DNA of 64,000 nucleotides from Saussurea involucrata (GCA_033807775.1 CM066318.1:85784879-85848878), one strand, 5' to 3'; positions 36,565 through 47,561 are shown, counted from the first letter of the stretch. Translations and numbers: made by a program. The notes: a model not told the origin generated them from the sequence alone.

Positions 36565-37046
36565 GTTTGCCCCCAAAATTTGAAAATTGAATGTCAAATT
36601 TAAGTTTTAAATTTTGTCAATCAGACGCATAGGAAATAAGACAAGAGTTAGAAATTACCTCAATCGCCTTGGAGCTAGACTGGTCCGTTTCTAACTGAAC
36701 GAGAAGTTAAAAAGGGAACGAGGTCGTGACGTCATACTGACACACGATGATGCTTACCAGCTGTCGAGGACAGGTGTCGAGGATCCCTGTAGTCATACGA
36801 AAGGACGGGGATGCGCGGCGGTTATCCAGGGATTCGATCCAACCCTGTTTTTCGGTCTGAATAGGGATTTTGACGGATCATTTCCTTATTTCGCCCTTGA
36901 AGAGTTTGTGCTGTGATTTCCTTGCCATTCTTTGTCTGATATCTTCCGAACTTGTGAAAATCTTTGACTTGGTTAGGTTTCTTCGAGGGTTAACGCGCCT
37001 ATAAGTAAGGTACGATTTCTCTGACTTCTGCAAATTTTGTTTAGAA

Positions 37047-39127
37047 ATGTCGAGGGATCCTGAGAGTGTTATTCAGGAGTCAGCGGACCTCCGGGACTTT
37101 AGAAAGTTAGCGAAAATTCCTGTGTGGGTCGAATTGATCCGTCCAGGCCAGATCCGATCAAACGAGTGTCCCAAGGGGTACATCATAATCTATGAATACC
37201 CTTTTAAGATAGGTTTCGAATGGCCTTTTTCTCCTCTGGCCAAGGCGTTTATGTTAGAGTTTGACTTGGCACCGAGTCAGTTGATGCCCCAGTTTTGGCG
37301 AGTCGTACGAGTGATCGAGCGTGCTACTAAGAAATGGGATTCTCCCATGAATGTACATGATCTCCTCTTGGCTTATCAAGCCAAGATGGACGGATGTCAT
37401 CGATGTAGTTTACATTCTAGGTTCAAGGGCGATCGCGTTTTGGTCTTAGGGACGGGTGTGAACGACCGTGGGTGGAAGTCTCGATATGTTTTCGTGCGTA
37501 AGTTGTCCCTTGATTCTGAGAGTGAGTGGATTAGGACGAGCCGGAATACGTCGGGTGAGCCTCGTTATTTCATCTGGCGTGCGCTGTAGATGATTTACGT
37601 ATGATTTTTAACTCGTTTTTTATATGTTGACAGCCATAAAATTCGAGGTCGTGAAGCCGGACGCTAACTCTCAAGCGAAGATCAATTCGTTTTTAGAATT
37701 TAGCATCGTCGAGAGGTCTTTCGTCGTGCGACACTCGGTGGATGACGACGATTTAGAATCTTCAGGAGAGAATCAGGGGGAGAAGTGTGAATAGAAAGGA
37801 AGAGAAGAGGAAGAAGATAAGTCGAGAGGAAGGAGAGGGATGACGGGTAAGTTTTACTTTCCTTTTCTTCCTATGTTACCTCGAGTCTTTTTCCTTTGCG
37901 TGCTTTATGACATTCCTTTTTTCCAGGAGAGTCTCAACCTAAAGTGTTGAATGTTTCTGCTAAGAGAGCAGCTGAGCTGGAGCGTGCTCGTCAGGGCAGA
38001 GAAAAGAGGCTAAAAGCCATGTCTGCTGGCCTTGAAATTCCGAAGAAGACGAGGACGACGACTCCAAGGGAGTCGTCAGCTGGGGTTAACGACTCGTCGA
38101 GAGTCGCTTCACCTGAGAAGGTAGGGGTCGGATCACCTAAGAAGGTGATTGCAGCGACACCCATCAATTATGCGCCTCTGGCGGAAACGGTGAAGTCCCC
38201 GTCTGCCACGTCGAATCCTTTATCAGCCGACAAGGGCAAGGATCACTCGACGGGAGGGGAGAAGGTCACGACGGTCAACTTTACGCTGCCATCGGACTTT
38301 ATGACAGGTGATGTCCTAGACGGGACGAACCTGTTCCCTCACCTGGATAAATTCCTGCTTCCATCTTTCAGGGAGCGTTTTGAGGGGTTTCCTATCGAGG
38401 AGACGAGTGCCCATGTAGCCAGCTTGACGTTCATGGTAAGTCTTTCTTTCAAGACTTAGTTTGTCTAGGCCCATACTTCGTTTTCGTTGTCATTGTCGTT
38501 GTCCACTGATGATGTCTATCTTTTATGTTTTCGCAGGCACTTCAGGCTTCCTTGGCCTCGCGAAATGGAACGGCGAAGGTGAAAGATCTCTTGTCTGCTG
38601 CACCTGAAAGAGAGAAAGCGGCGCTGGACAGAGCGAGTGCCTCTGCAAGTCGTGCTGAGGATTTTTTGAAGCGGCTTGACGATGCTTTAGAACATTTGAA
38701 GATCGTTCATCTTGCCAAGGAAGATCTTAGTCATCGTCTGACGCAATCCTTGTCCATGACTGCTGAACAAAGGGAGGAGATGGAAAAAATTAATGAATCC
38801 TTGGTCGCTGTTTCAAAAGAGGCTGAGGATTATAAATCCAAGGTAGAGAGTTTGGAGAAAGAAGTGCAAGCTGCAAAGGACGAGGGTAAGTCGGTTTTTG
38901 CAATAGCTCGTCTGACTGCTCGGGCGGCGATAAAGCGACGACATTTGCTGGGGAAAGACCCTCTTGCTTCGGCGAAGGAGGAGTTGGACATCTATCTGAA
39001 TGGTGTTGGGACCGAGAGGGATCTTGACTCGGACGATGAGAAGGATGGTGAGGAGGAGGTGGCAGGCGAAAGCCTTCAGGACGAGACTTCGGGCATGAAT
39101 GTGACGGATGCATCTCCTTTAATTTAA
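37047..39127 (+). CDS. Antisense accessory gene of element E, four exons (putative gypsy-type transposon domain)
   Basis: The gene lies opposite to gag-pol. TATAAGTA (37000-37007) is 40 bp before ATGTCGAGGG. Proposed exons are 37047-37578, 37634-37846, 37927-38435 and 38537-39127, 1845 nt in all, with introns in phases 1, 1 and 0. Three donors and acceptors are canonical (GTAAGT twice); the first donor, GTGCGC, is weak. The matching gene of element F gives the same phases. Exon 1 encodes a domain with YEYPFKIGFEWPFSPL and PSQLMPQFWRVV, which I recognise as the putative gypsy-type transposon family (PF04195-like). Exon 3 is basic/Ser-rich and includes TVNFTLPSDFM. Exon 4 is a coiled coil with an acidic end. 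A TAG in exon 2 (near 37792) would truncate the product at that codon. Function unknown; antisense ORFs occur in Tat elements. Confidence 0.7.
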
Positions 39128-39880
39128 GAATTTTATTTTGTTTGCTTTGCTGCTCGATCGTTGGTGGTCGAGCGTGTACCTGACGATCTTTTTAAATGCA
39201 CTTTTTGTTTGAACTTGTGCTTTATTCAAATCACATTGGTTATGAATTTGATCATAAAATACATATGAAATCATGCGACTAAGGCATTCATTGTAATACG
39301 ATGATACGAACGTAAAACAAATATAAAAACACGCGATTAAAGCATCCATTCAGTGTATGAAAGTTAAGAAACTTAGGGGTAAAGTCGTTTAGACTCTGTG
39401 ATCGTACAACCAGATCGTACAGTGAGTTTGTATCGTATGCCCCTATGGAGGGATGATCAAGTCACAGTTCTGATCATGTATGTCGTGCGTCCCTGCGAAT
39501 TTAAAGTCATATAGTAGACTTAGTGATTATTGTCGTGCGATCCTGCGATAAAATGATGTCGAGGGTTGGTCGTTGGCTCACCAACGACCCTCCGATGCTT
39601 AAGTCAGTAGCTGTTTTGTGAGAAAAAATCGTATGAAAAAGAGTTAGAGAACGTACCATTTCGACTGTTCTCTCTATTTGCCCCCTGTCATTTATTACCG
39701 TATCCTTTTTGGGAGGAAAATATAGGTTTTAAATGACAGAATGACACGGAGAAATATTGTCATGCGGTCGACTATGTTGTCGTGCGACGAGGCACCATAG
39801 TAGATTTATCCCTGTGGAAAAGATATTAATTTAGGGATAGAAGAACAAACCTGTCGAGAGCTTGATCTTGCGACTTCAGT
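39128..39880. other. Element E interval between antisense gene and protease
   Basis: No coding sequence that I can support. Autonomous gypsy elements would carry several kilobases of RT, RNase H and integrase here. A perfect hairpin GGTCGTTGG / CCAACGACC (39568-39576 and 39581-39589) is conserved in element F. Confidence 0.65.
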
Positions 39881-42256
39881 TTATTTTTTCGGCTTCAAGG
39901 TAGACTTGTAGCAATCACGAGCGACTTTTGGCTCACTCTTGATCTCCTGGATTCCCCATGGCGTCGGGAATTTCAACATTTGATGATACGTCGAAGGAAC
40001 AGCTTTCATATCATGGATCCATGGTCGACCTAAGATGATGTTATACGCCGACGCACAGTCGATGACGCTGAACTTGGTTTGCTTGTTGACTCCTCCGGCG
40101 TAGACGGGCAAGATTATCTCTCTAAAGGTGCTCGTCGCTTCTCCATTGAAACCGACCAAAGTTGTCGAACGTCGGGTGATTTCTGAGCGATCAATTCCCA
40201 TGGCTTTGATGGTGTTGAGAAAAATGACATTTGCTGAGCTGCCCCCGTCGATCAAGACTCGATGCGTTAGGCAGTTACCGATTGTGAGCTTAATGATCAA
40301 CCCGTCGTGATGTTTCTGATACGAGTCGCCCAGATCGACGTGGTCGAACACAATCTTTATGGCTTCTAGCTCCAAATCTCCTTTGGGTCTGGACGAGCGA
40401 GGAATAGGCCGGTCGTCGGGCACTTGACTGGCATGACGCTTGGCCGCAGAATACGTCAGACCACATACGTCTGAACCACCGGTGATGCAATTGACGACTT
40501 TCGCGTGCTCGGGGGTCGACGGTCGATGGCTTTTAGCTGGAATAGCGACATTATCGATGATATCTTTGAGATTTCCTTTCAGAAGATGATATGCTAGTTC
40601 CTTCTTCAATGCGATACAGTCGTCTGTCGCATGACCATGATCGGCATGGAAGTCGCACCACTTTGATTTGTCTTTCTTAGCATCGTCCAGGTCGGACTTC
40701 TTTAGCCATCGGATGGTAGCTTGGGTACCTTTCAGAGCTTCGACTAATTCCTTAGCAGATCCTTTGAATCCGTAAGATGATATCTTGGGGTACTGAGTGA
40801 ACTTAGTCGCGGTCTGGGCCTCTGCTTTCGTCTTGAAATGAACATTTGAAATTTGGCGCGCTGGCTCTATTCTGGAAACAACCTTTGGCTTGAACTCTGG
40901 CTTTCTGACGCCTAACGACTTCTTGTCGTTAGTATGTTTGCGACGAAAGGCTGCATCGTCTTCGACCCTCATATATGCTAAGGTTCGAGCTCGGACGTCT
41001 TCAAAAGTCTCTGGGGGATACTTGGTCAGATCGATATGTAGACCTGAACTATCGTCTAGACCACGCTTATAGGCTTCGATCGCCGTTTTCATGTCACAAT
41101 TGCGGATACTGGTCATTTCGGCATTGAATCTATTGAAATAACTTCGAATAGACTCATTGGTCTTTTGCACGACATAATACAGATCACTAGTCTGATTTTC
41201 CATCTTGCGACTGCTGGCGAATTGCCGGAAGAATTGGTTGACCAATTCGGCGAACGACCCGATAGATTTGGGTTTGAGATTGATCAACCACTGGAGAGCT
41301 GGACCAGTGAGAGTCGCCCCGAAACTCTTGTACATGCATACTTCCTGGTACATGTGTGGAATCGAGATTGTCCACATGAGCTGCTTATACTGCGCGACAT
41401 GCTCGGTTGGATCGGTCACACCCGAATACTTGGGAGTGAAGGCAGGAATGTTATACTTCTTTGGGACCTCGATGGTGGCGATCTCGTCGATGAAGGGCGA
41501 CGCCTGATACCCCAAGCGAGGCTCGACGTCGACAGGCACGGCTGCCCCAGGCAACTTGGCGAGCAAGGACAGGACGCGCTCATTTTGGTCTTCTAACATC
41601 TTCAAACGTTGGGCGACAAGATCGTTAAGACCAGGATTTGCCCATGTCGAGGGATTGGTCCCTGGACTAGTGCCATTACCATGTGACGAACCATTGGTGT
41701 CCCCGTTGAACGGTACAAAATATGGCTGCGACCCATAGTGGAGTTGCTGCGGTCCATTCTGAAACGATTGTGATCCTTGCTGGGAAGGCTGCGATCCACC
41801 GTGGAGTGGCTGAGATCCACCTTGAGGTCCATTCTGAAATGGCTGCTGAAATGGTTGCGACCCCTGCTGGAAAGGCTGCGACCCTTGTAATGGCTAAGAC
41901 CCATTATTCACGGGTGGTGGCCTTATGTGCTGAGGAGGAACTGTCCCAAACTGAGGATTTGGGTTGTATGGCCCTGGCTGTTGATTCTACATGAACGGGC
42001 CTGGATGCTGATTCTGCACGGATGAACCTGGATTTGGGACAAATGGTCTAGGGCCATTCTGGTCGAACGATCTTGGAATTGGGTTCTACACGAACGGCCT
42101 AGGACCATTTTGAGGCCCAAGAGGATTTCTTAACCGCGCGATCTCCTCAGCTGCTCTGCGATTCTGCTCTGCCATTGCATTGAGCTAATTCCTGGCGACT
42201 TCGAGCTCCTGATACATCTGAGCAATAGCTTGCTGCGGATTTCCAGGGGCTGCCAT
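39881..42256 (-). pseudogene. Gag and aspartic protease of element E
   Basis: The start ATGGCAGCCCC at 42256 follows the primer site by about 85 bp. A Gln/Pro/Gly-rich N-terminal region (42250-41650) has several stops, including a TAG near 42186 (GAATTAGCTC). From about 41640 the frame is open to 39881. Landmarks are PKKYNIPAFTPKYSG and ATLTGPALQWLINLKP (gag capsid region), a CDFHADHGHATDDC zinc-binding-like segment, SDVCGLTYSAAKRHA, then the protease active site VLIDGGSSANVIF with DGG in place of DTG, and IILGRPWIHDMKAV. Gag forms particles and protease matures them. The protease half lacks stops, which would fit retained function in trans with a partner element, but the N-terminal stops argue against it. 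Confidence 0.82.
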
Positions 42257-42340
42257 TGTTCCTGCAATAGAGAGCAAAAAAAACTCCAAGAAACTATTAG
42301 TAGGGTGCACGTTCGTCGAGGATTTTCTCTAGATGAGGTC

Positions 42341-42358
42341 CCACAGATGGCGCCAAAC
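42341..42358 (-). other. Primer binding region of element E
   Basis: Directly inside the 5' LTR the minus strand reads GTTTGGCGCCATCTGTGGGA. TGGCGCC matches the 3' end typical of several tRNAs (for example Asp), but the rest does not let me name the tRNA. Element F has TTTGGCGTCATCCGTGGGA at the same place. Confidence 0.6.
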
Positions 42359-43301
42359 TGTTAATGCCAAAAATCGCACCAAAGGGACAACTTAAGGTCG
42401 ATGTGGACTTAATCAACTAAAGAAAGGATCTTTCGACGAGACGTGCGACGAGGGAAAAAATAAACGAGACAAGGGATTTGATGACGCAGGAAAAACCTCA
42501 ATCGAGGAAAAAACCTGCGGACGACAAGAGGTGTCGTCGCTGCACTATGGTCGCCAATTAGGGGCGATGTCCTTGGTACTAGTGTCGATCGTACGATGAT
42601 TACAATACAAATGAAGGAAAAGCTTCGAAATGTAAAGTACAAGTGTTTAAACGTAAAAACGGGTGTTTGTCGTATGTGAATACAAAGTGTGAACTTCTAG
42701 TCGAGGGCTATTGTCGTGCGTCGAGAGCGATACTTGAGCTTTCCTTCGAGTGTTCTTGAGTTCGATGTAAGGTTCTGGCTTTCAATACTTGATCTCCAGA
42801 GTTTGAATGTTCTTTGCTATGAGTTTGGATGATTTTCTCTGCTGTTTGGTGATGTTCGCTGATGTATATTAGATGTTAACTGATGTCCCTTGAAATGAGG
42901 CTTTAGCTTGACTTTTTTAGTCTTCGTGCCATTAATTAGCTCCATTAATGATTTGATCAATGGCTGGAAACGGTCGCCGGAGTGATTATCCATAATGCTC
43001 TTCGTCCGTTACGGCTGCTTGCTGTTAATGGCTTTGACTCCTGCATTAAATACTTAACAAACGTAACAGTCAAGGTTAACGTTAGCTTTGGTCGAAGGTG
43101 CAATGATCTTATACGATGGTCGTACGGGACGGGCGATGCTATGGTCGAGCGTCATGGGAGACGTACGAGTTACCTTTTACGGGAGACGACGGATGTTTTC
43201 TGGGTTCTTGTCGAGACCTTATCTTAATACAAGATTTGGATTATAACGTGCGTCTTACCTGCTCTGGTCGTGGTCGTACGACGTGATTTTTTGCCCAAAC
43301 A
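42359..43301 (-). mobile_element. 5' LTR of element E (right in the window)
   Basis: 943 bp, TGTTAATGCC ... GCCCAAACA. It differs from the left LTR by about two dozen substitutions, mostly transitions, and lacks 9 bp within the AATGGCTACAACGG region. Confidence 0.9.
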
Positions 43302-43306
43302 CTTAC

Positions 43307-43462
43307 TTTTCATACTTGGCAATGTAATCAAATGTAAATGCCTCTGGCATATCCTTATATAAAAGAAAGTCTTCAACGGATGTCAAACATCTCTTGTCGT
43401 GTTCTTAGCTTAGAAAACCATGCATTTTTCAATTTTTTATTTTTCAATACTTAGGGGGAGAT
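43307..43462 (+). other. Element C 3' end between element E and the 3' LTR
   Basis: A short A/T-rich continuation of element C after the CTTAC duplication. It ends with the polypurine tract TTAGGGGGAGAT (43451-43462) directly before the LTR. Confidence 0.75.
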
Positions 43463-44188
43463 TGTTAGCTCCAACTTCTATGTAAAGAAGTATTGAAAAA
43501 TAGGATAAATGTAAAAACATCGACAGAGCCTCTGCCAAGACACCGAATAAAGTTCCAAGTGAAAAGCTCTACAGAAGACGTTCTCAGAGAACAAGGCCAC
43601 AGAGCCTTTGTCACACTTGACAGAGCCTCTGTGGTATGAAGACTTAGAAGAATGAAGATATTTGAAGTTCAAGACAAAGACGATCGTGCCTCTCACGTGC
43701 CTCTGTTGTACGAAGATCCTGAAGATCGTTCGTACAAGGCGTGCCCTACACGTTCCACGTGTCCACCTCTGATGGGTTGCTGCCTTTGCAGAAAACGGCG
43801 CACTACATTAACGTTGTAACTGTTGCAGTCCACGATCATGTCTTGTACCTTAGTACTTATTGTCTCTCACTTGTCCCCCGTAAGAATAGTATAAATAGAA
43901 GGCTCATGTTGAGCTCTTCTATCAACTTTGCACAACACACACACCTGTTTAGAGCAGAATATTTCCATACCTTCGGTGTTCTTGGTGTTCTTGGTGTTCT
44001 TGGTGTTCTTGTTTAATCAATTCAAAGTGAATCTTTAAGCTGAAACTCTTGTGTTATTACTATTTAACGTATTTGATTCAATGTGTTTTTTACCTAGCAT
44101 CTCTTTAGTTCTTTAAAACGCTTCCGCATACTCATTTGTTTGAACTAATAGAGATTAATATCATTGTTGAGTAATATCGGGATCAACA
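43463..44188 (+). mobile_element. 3' LTR of element C
   Basis: Starts TGTTAGCTCC and ends GGATCAACA, 726 bp. It contains CAGAGCCTCTG at about 43524 and 43620 and several CCTCTG halves. A TATAAATAG box at about 43891 is a plausible promoter. It also contains a short tandem of GTTCTTG units at 43977-44010. Confidence 0.8.
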
Positions 44189-44807
44189 AAGAAACAATTT
44201 GGCAAATTAATAATGTGTCTGCAATGATAAATACGTGACAATTATAATGTATTTTTCATGTGAACAACAGTCGATCCAAAGAAAGACTATTGTTTGACAG
44301 AACTAATTTTCAGTATTTGATCAATTCGTTGAGAGTACCACTTACATTTAATTTCTTTGTCCAAATACTAGAAATTAATGGTGTTGTAGGTATCTCAATA
44401 GGGTTATCCCATAAGAATTCGTCTTCGTAATACCCCGACCTCATGCCTACTTATATAACAATGGATCACATAATTAGCCAATGGTCCTGGGGTCCGACTC
44501 CACAAAAGTCCCTTCATTACCCATGATAGCTCGGTGTCCACTCTGCTAGTCTACGACCTTAGCACACGGGTCCCGGTGTTCGAATCCTTTTGAGTTCACC
44601 ACCGTAACACCCATGGTCCCAGAATCTAACCCACCTGGGTTCCTTTCCGAAATACCGATCACCAAAATGCCCCACAACATTGGTCTGAAGACGAGGACAT
44701 CAAGACTCCTCAATTATTTAGTACGACTGACTCACATGCCTATGGATCCATTGCAAGACCTGCATGCATCCGTTTATTTCTCAAACTTAGCAAACGATAT
44801 GTGCATG
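44189..44807. other. Unassigned non-coding stretch right of element C
   Basis: I see no gene, terminal repeat or tandem array. It is the sequence C inserted into and would be continuous with 57417 onward if the solo LTR and hAT-like element were removed. A GTTCGAATCC at about 44577 resembles a tRNA B box, but no tRNA fold is apparent. Confidence 0.5.
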
Positions 44808-46946
44808 TGTAAAGCCTGTATCCCGGTATGTATTCTCGCTATTCCTTTTTTTTTATATAAAAAAAGGAGCATTTAATTAATTAACGTGGTTTCCGTTAGC
44901 GGGGTTAGCCGAGTCGGGCCAAAAAGTTAAGTGAAGTAACCTTTGTGGGATTTTGCTAAGAAGTGTAAGTTGAGGGGCTGTTTGGGACTTTCTCCATAGT
45001 TGGGCAAGAGGATCGGCCAAGAGGCACGACCCCTCCCCTCCCCTTCGGTTTCATCTTAACAATCCTCCCCCAAAACCCTTAGCCATTTTCTTTCCCTTCC
45101 CCTTGTTGTTTTCGGCCAAGAAGAAAGGGAAGTGAAACCGAGAAGAAAAGAGAGAGAGAGACCGAAAGAGAAAGAGAGCGAGAGTCGAGAGGAGGAAGGA
45201 GGCGATCACCGGCGTGAGGGAACCAGCGTCGGGACTGGTCGGAAAGGAGGAAGAAGAAGGATTTCGTTAAGGTAAGTGTCCCGTTCGTTTTATTGATGTT
45301 TTCTTCGTCGGAAATTGTAAACCGCAACCACCGTGTCACCGCCAATCACCACCACCTCCGGAGGCGGCAGTGGGTGGTGCTTGGTGTGTTTCAGACCATG
45401 GTAACCCTAAAACAGTAAGTCAAGTTGTTTTGCGGGTCTGTTTGGATTAAGACGTCTTATTAGGATCAAGTTCAAAAGGTTATCATTTTATGTAATTTTT
45501 TTAGTGTTCTGTCCAGTTCTTCAATCGTGCGTAACTTTCTCGTCGTAACTCGGATTGAGGCGAATCCGGTGCCCACGGTTCACATTCTGTGTCGGGCACG
45601 TTTTTCGTGTTTTAGAGAAAGTTTGGTTCGGCCTCTAGCTAGGCGAAAAAGTGTGGTTTTTACAGCAGGTCGGGATTTTAGACAGCTTTCTGTCCCTGTT
45701 TTGTATGGAGCATAACTCCTGATAGGAATGACGGATTGGGATGAAACTGGTGTCACAAGTTCCCATTCTGAGCCTAGTAACTTTTCTATGTTTTGGGGAA
45801 AAACCAGTTCGGACCGTAGCCTATGTCAAATCGTCGTTTTGTACTGAAAGGTTCTGTTTCTCGCTGTTCTGCGAATCGTTCTTGTAAAATCCATATTAAA
45901 TTATAGAAAAATCGTTAGGACGCGTGCGATACGTCCCTGGAACCGTGAAACTTAGAACTTCGTGATTATGGAATTTGATTTCTGTATTTATCAGTTTTTA
46001 GGGGGTAAATCAGGTCCCGAACAGACCCGTGTTTTAGATAAAAAGCTGGAATGTTTAGTCTTATAAAATCTAGTAAAGGTGTCGTGAGTTGGGACCTTTC
46101 GTTGACGTTTTTAGTGCGTAATTAGGTGGGAAAATGTGAGGAAGGTTGACTTGCTGGTGTTGCGGCTCGGGAGCGCGTCGCTTTGCTTTGAGGTGAGTTC
46201 TCTCACCGCGTAGTTAGGAATTTCATGTATGTCGTTCTTTTGTGTTACATGTTATTACGTGTATTTATGTGCTTACATGAATTAGAGGGGATGTGATAAC
46301 TGGTTGTGATTTGTTAAATTCGTATGTGGAATATATATATATATGCATGTGTACACCTCGGTGGGACTGAGGGGCTCGGTGGGACCGAGGGCTTGATGGG
46401 ACTAAGCTAGTACAGTAATCTTTACTCGGTGGGACCGAGGGCTTGGTGGGACTAAGCTAGTACGGTAATCTTTACTCGGTGGGACCGAGGGCTCGGTGGG
46501 ACTGAGCTTGCATTAACGTGTTTTGTGTACTCGGTGGGACCGAGGTTCATACTTATATAATAATCATTATGTGGTTTGATATTCGTAGTGATGGTGATGT
46601 TGCCTACTTGCGAGTAGGGGTGATATGCGTGGGGTTGCTACCTACGTGTGTGGTTGGATTCACTAAGCGTTTAGCTTACCCTTCCCCAATATGTTGTGAC
46701 TGCAGGTGCGAGCGGCAGTCGGGCTTGACGGTACACACAAAGCGCAGGCGTCGGGAATTGTTGGAATTTACACTTTTGAACTTTTAGATTTTATTTATAA
46801 TATTTCCGCTGCATAAATTCTTTTGACTGTTTGAGTTGACGATATTAACTTTAATTGAGTTACGGTTTATTAAAAATGTGGTTGTTTTATAATGGAATAT
46901 ATGTTTTAGAAAATTTAAATTTCCTTGTAATTTTTGGGACGTTACA
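44808..46946 (+). mobile_element. Solo LTR, about 2.1 kb, with GCATG duplication
   Basis: Starts TGTAAAGCCTG and ends GGGACGTTACA. Identical 5-bp copies GCATG flank it at 44803-44807 and 46947-46951, so it is a precise insertion with the internal part lost. Length and the GGGACGTTACA end suggest a gypsy chromovirus LTR, but I cannot name the family. A GA-rich leader-like region with a donor-like AAG|GTAAGTG is near 45271. The duplication lies inside the left target duplication of the hAT-like element. Confidence 0.8.
46355..46550. repeat. CTCGGTGGGACCGAG tandem array in the solo LTR
   Basis: A repeat of about 50-60 bp containing the interrupted palindrome CTCGGT-GGG-ACCGAG recurs; the exact palindrome is seen four times (near 46374, 46434, 46484 and 46529), plus variants such as GTGGGACTGAG. 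It follows a short AT dinucleotide run (46331-46343). Confidence 0.85.
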
Positions 46947-47561
46947 GCATGTTAGGGGTGAGCAGCAGAACTGGTTACCCGTCTTTGGAACCGGAACCGG
47001 AACCGCTCCAGAATTGCCGGTTCCGGAACCGGAACCGATGAATTGGTTCTGGTTCTGGTTCCTAAAATACGGAACCGATTAAGACTAGTTTCGGTTCCGG
47101 TTCTCGTTTTTTTGGAACCGTTACCCTCTGGGTACCCACCGGGACCGGTTCCTGGACCGGGTACCCAGCCCCGCTGGGTACCTAAAACCGGAATCGACGG
47201 GTACCCGGTATATTTTGACAAAAAATATTTATATATTTATTACTTTTTAGATTTAAATATTTAATAAACTAAAAAAATTAATAAGTTTACCTTTTAGGGT
47301 TTTATTGTTTACACTTTATATTTACACTCTCTTCTCTAAACTAAGTCGTTGCACCAAATATCTCTCTGGAGTCTTGAACCTGATTGAAGTCGATGCTTAG
47401 CTGATTGAAGCCCTCCAATCGATCGATCGAACAAAAAATAGTCTCAGGTATTCTCTAAACTAAGTCGTCGCACCAAATATCTCTCTGTTCTTCTTTCGGT
47501 TTGCTGTTTCGATGTGTTGTTGATTGTTTATTTGTTGTTCTCGTTTTCGATTTGTTGTATG

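Larger units (their letters stand above)
35613..43301 (-). mobile_element. Element E: Tat-like Ty3/gypsy retrotransposon without RT or integrase
   Basis: Complete element with LTRs at 35613-36564 and 42359-43301 and perfect 5-bp duplications CTTAC at 35608-35612 and 43302-43306. On the minus strand the order is LTR, primer binding site, gag, protease, about 750 bp with no gene, an antisense gene, polypurine tract, LTR. No reverse transcriptase, RNase H or integrase is present, so it is non-autonomous. Gag-protease sequence and an extra antisense ORF between pol and the 3' LTR are known from the gypsy Tat lineage (for example Grande). The two LTRs differ by roughly two dozen substitutions and one 9-bp indel by eye, so insertion was fairly recent. 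Confidence 0.88.
27254..44188 (+). mobile_element. Element C: third Sirevirus-type copia family, host of B and E
   Basis: The visible part contains integrase C-terminus, RT/RNase H, two polypurine tracts, a TATA-driven envelope-like gene, a polypurine tract and a 726-bp 3' LTR (43463-44188). It is interrupted by element E at 35608-43306. The 5' half lies beyond element B, outside the window. The word CAGAGCCTCTG and its half CCTCTG recur in both coding and non-coding parts. The base after the LTR predicts target duplication AAGAA. Confidence 0.85.

Noticed and set aside
37047..39127. Antisense gene of element E as an independent host gene
   Set aside because: It lies wholly between the LTRs of E, and the same gene recurs in the same place in F.
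44570..44590. B-box-like GTTCGAATCC as a tRNA gene
   Set aside because: No A box at the right distance and no cloverleaf arms.
44613..44876. Open frame of 87 codons starting MVPESNPPG
   Set aside because: It runs into the solo LTR at 44808, lacks recognisable domains and lies in an unassigned repeat-like stretch.
46331..46550. Tandem array as a CRISPR-like or satellite locus
   Set aside because: It is a short repeat inside an LTR bounded by a target duplication, in plant DNA.
47043..47264. Open frame with repeated Val/Pro/Gly in the hAT-like element
   Set aside because: It arises from GGAACCGG subterminal repeats and has no protein family resemblance.
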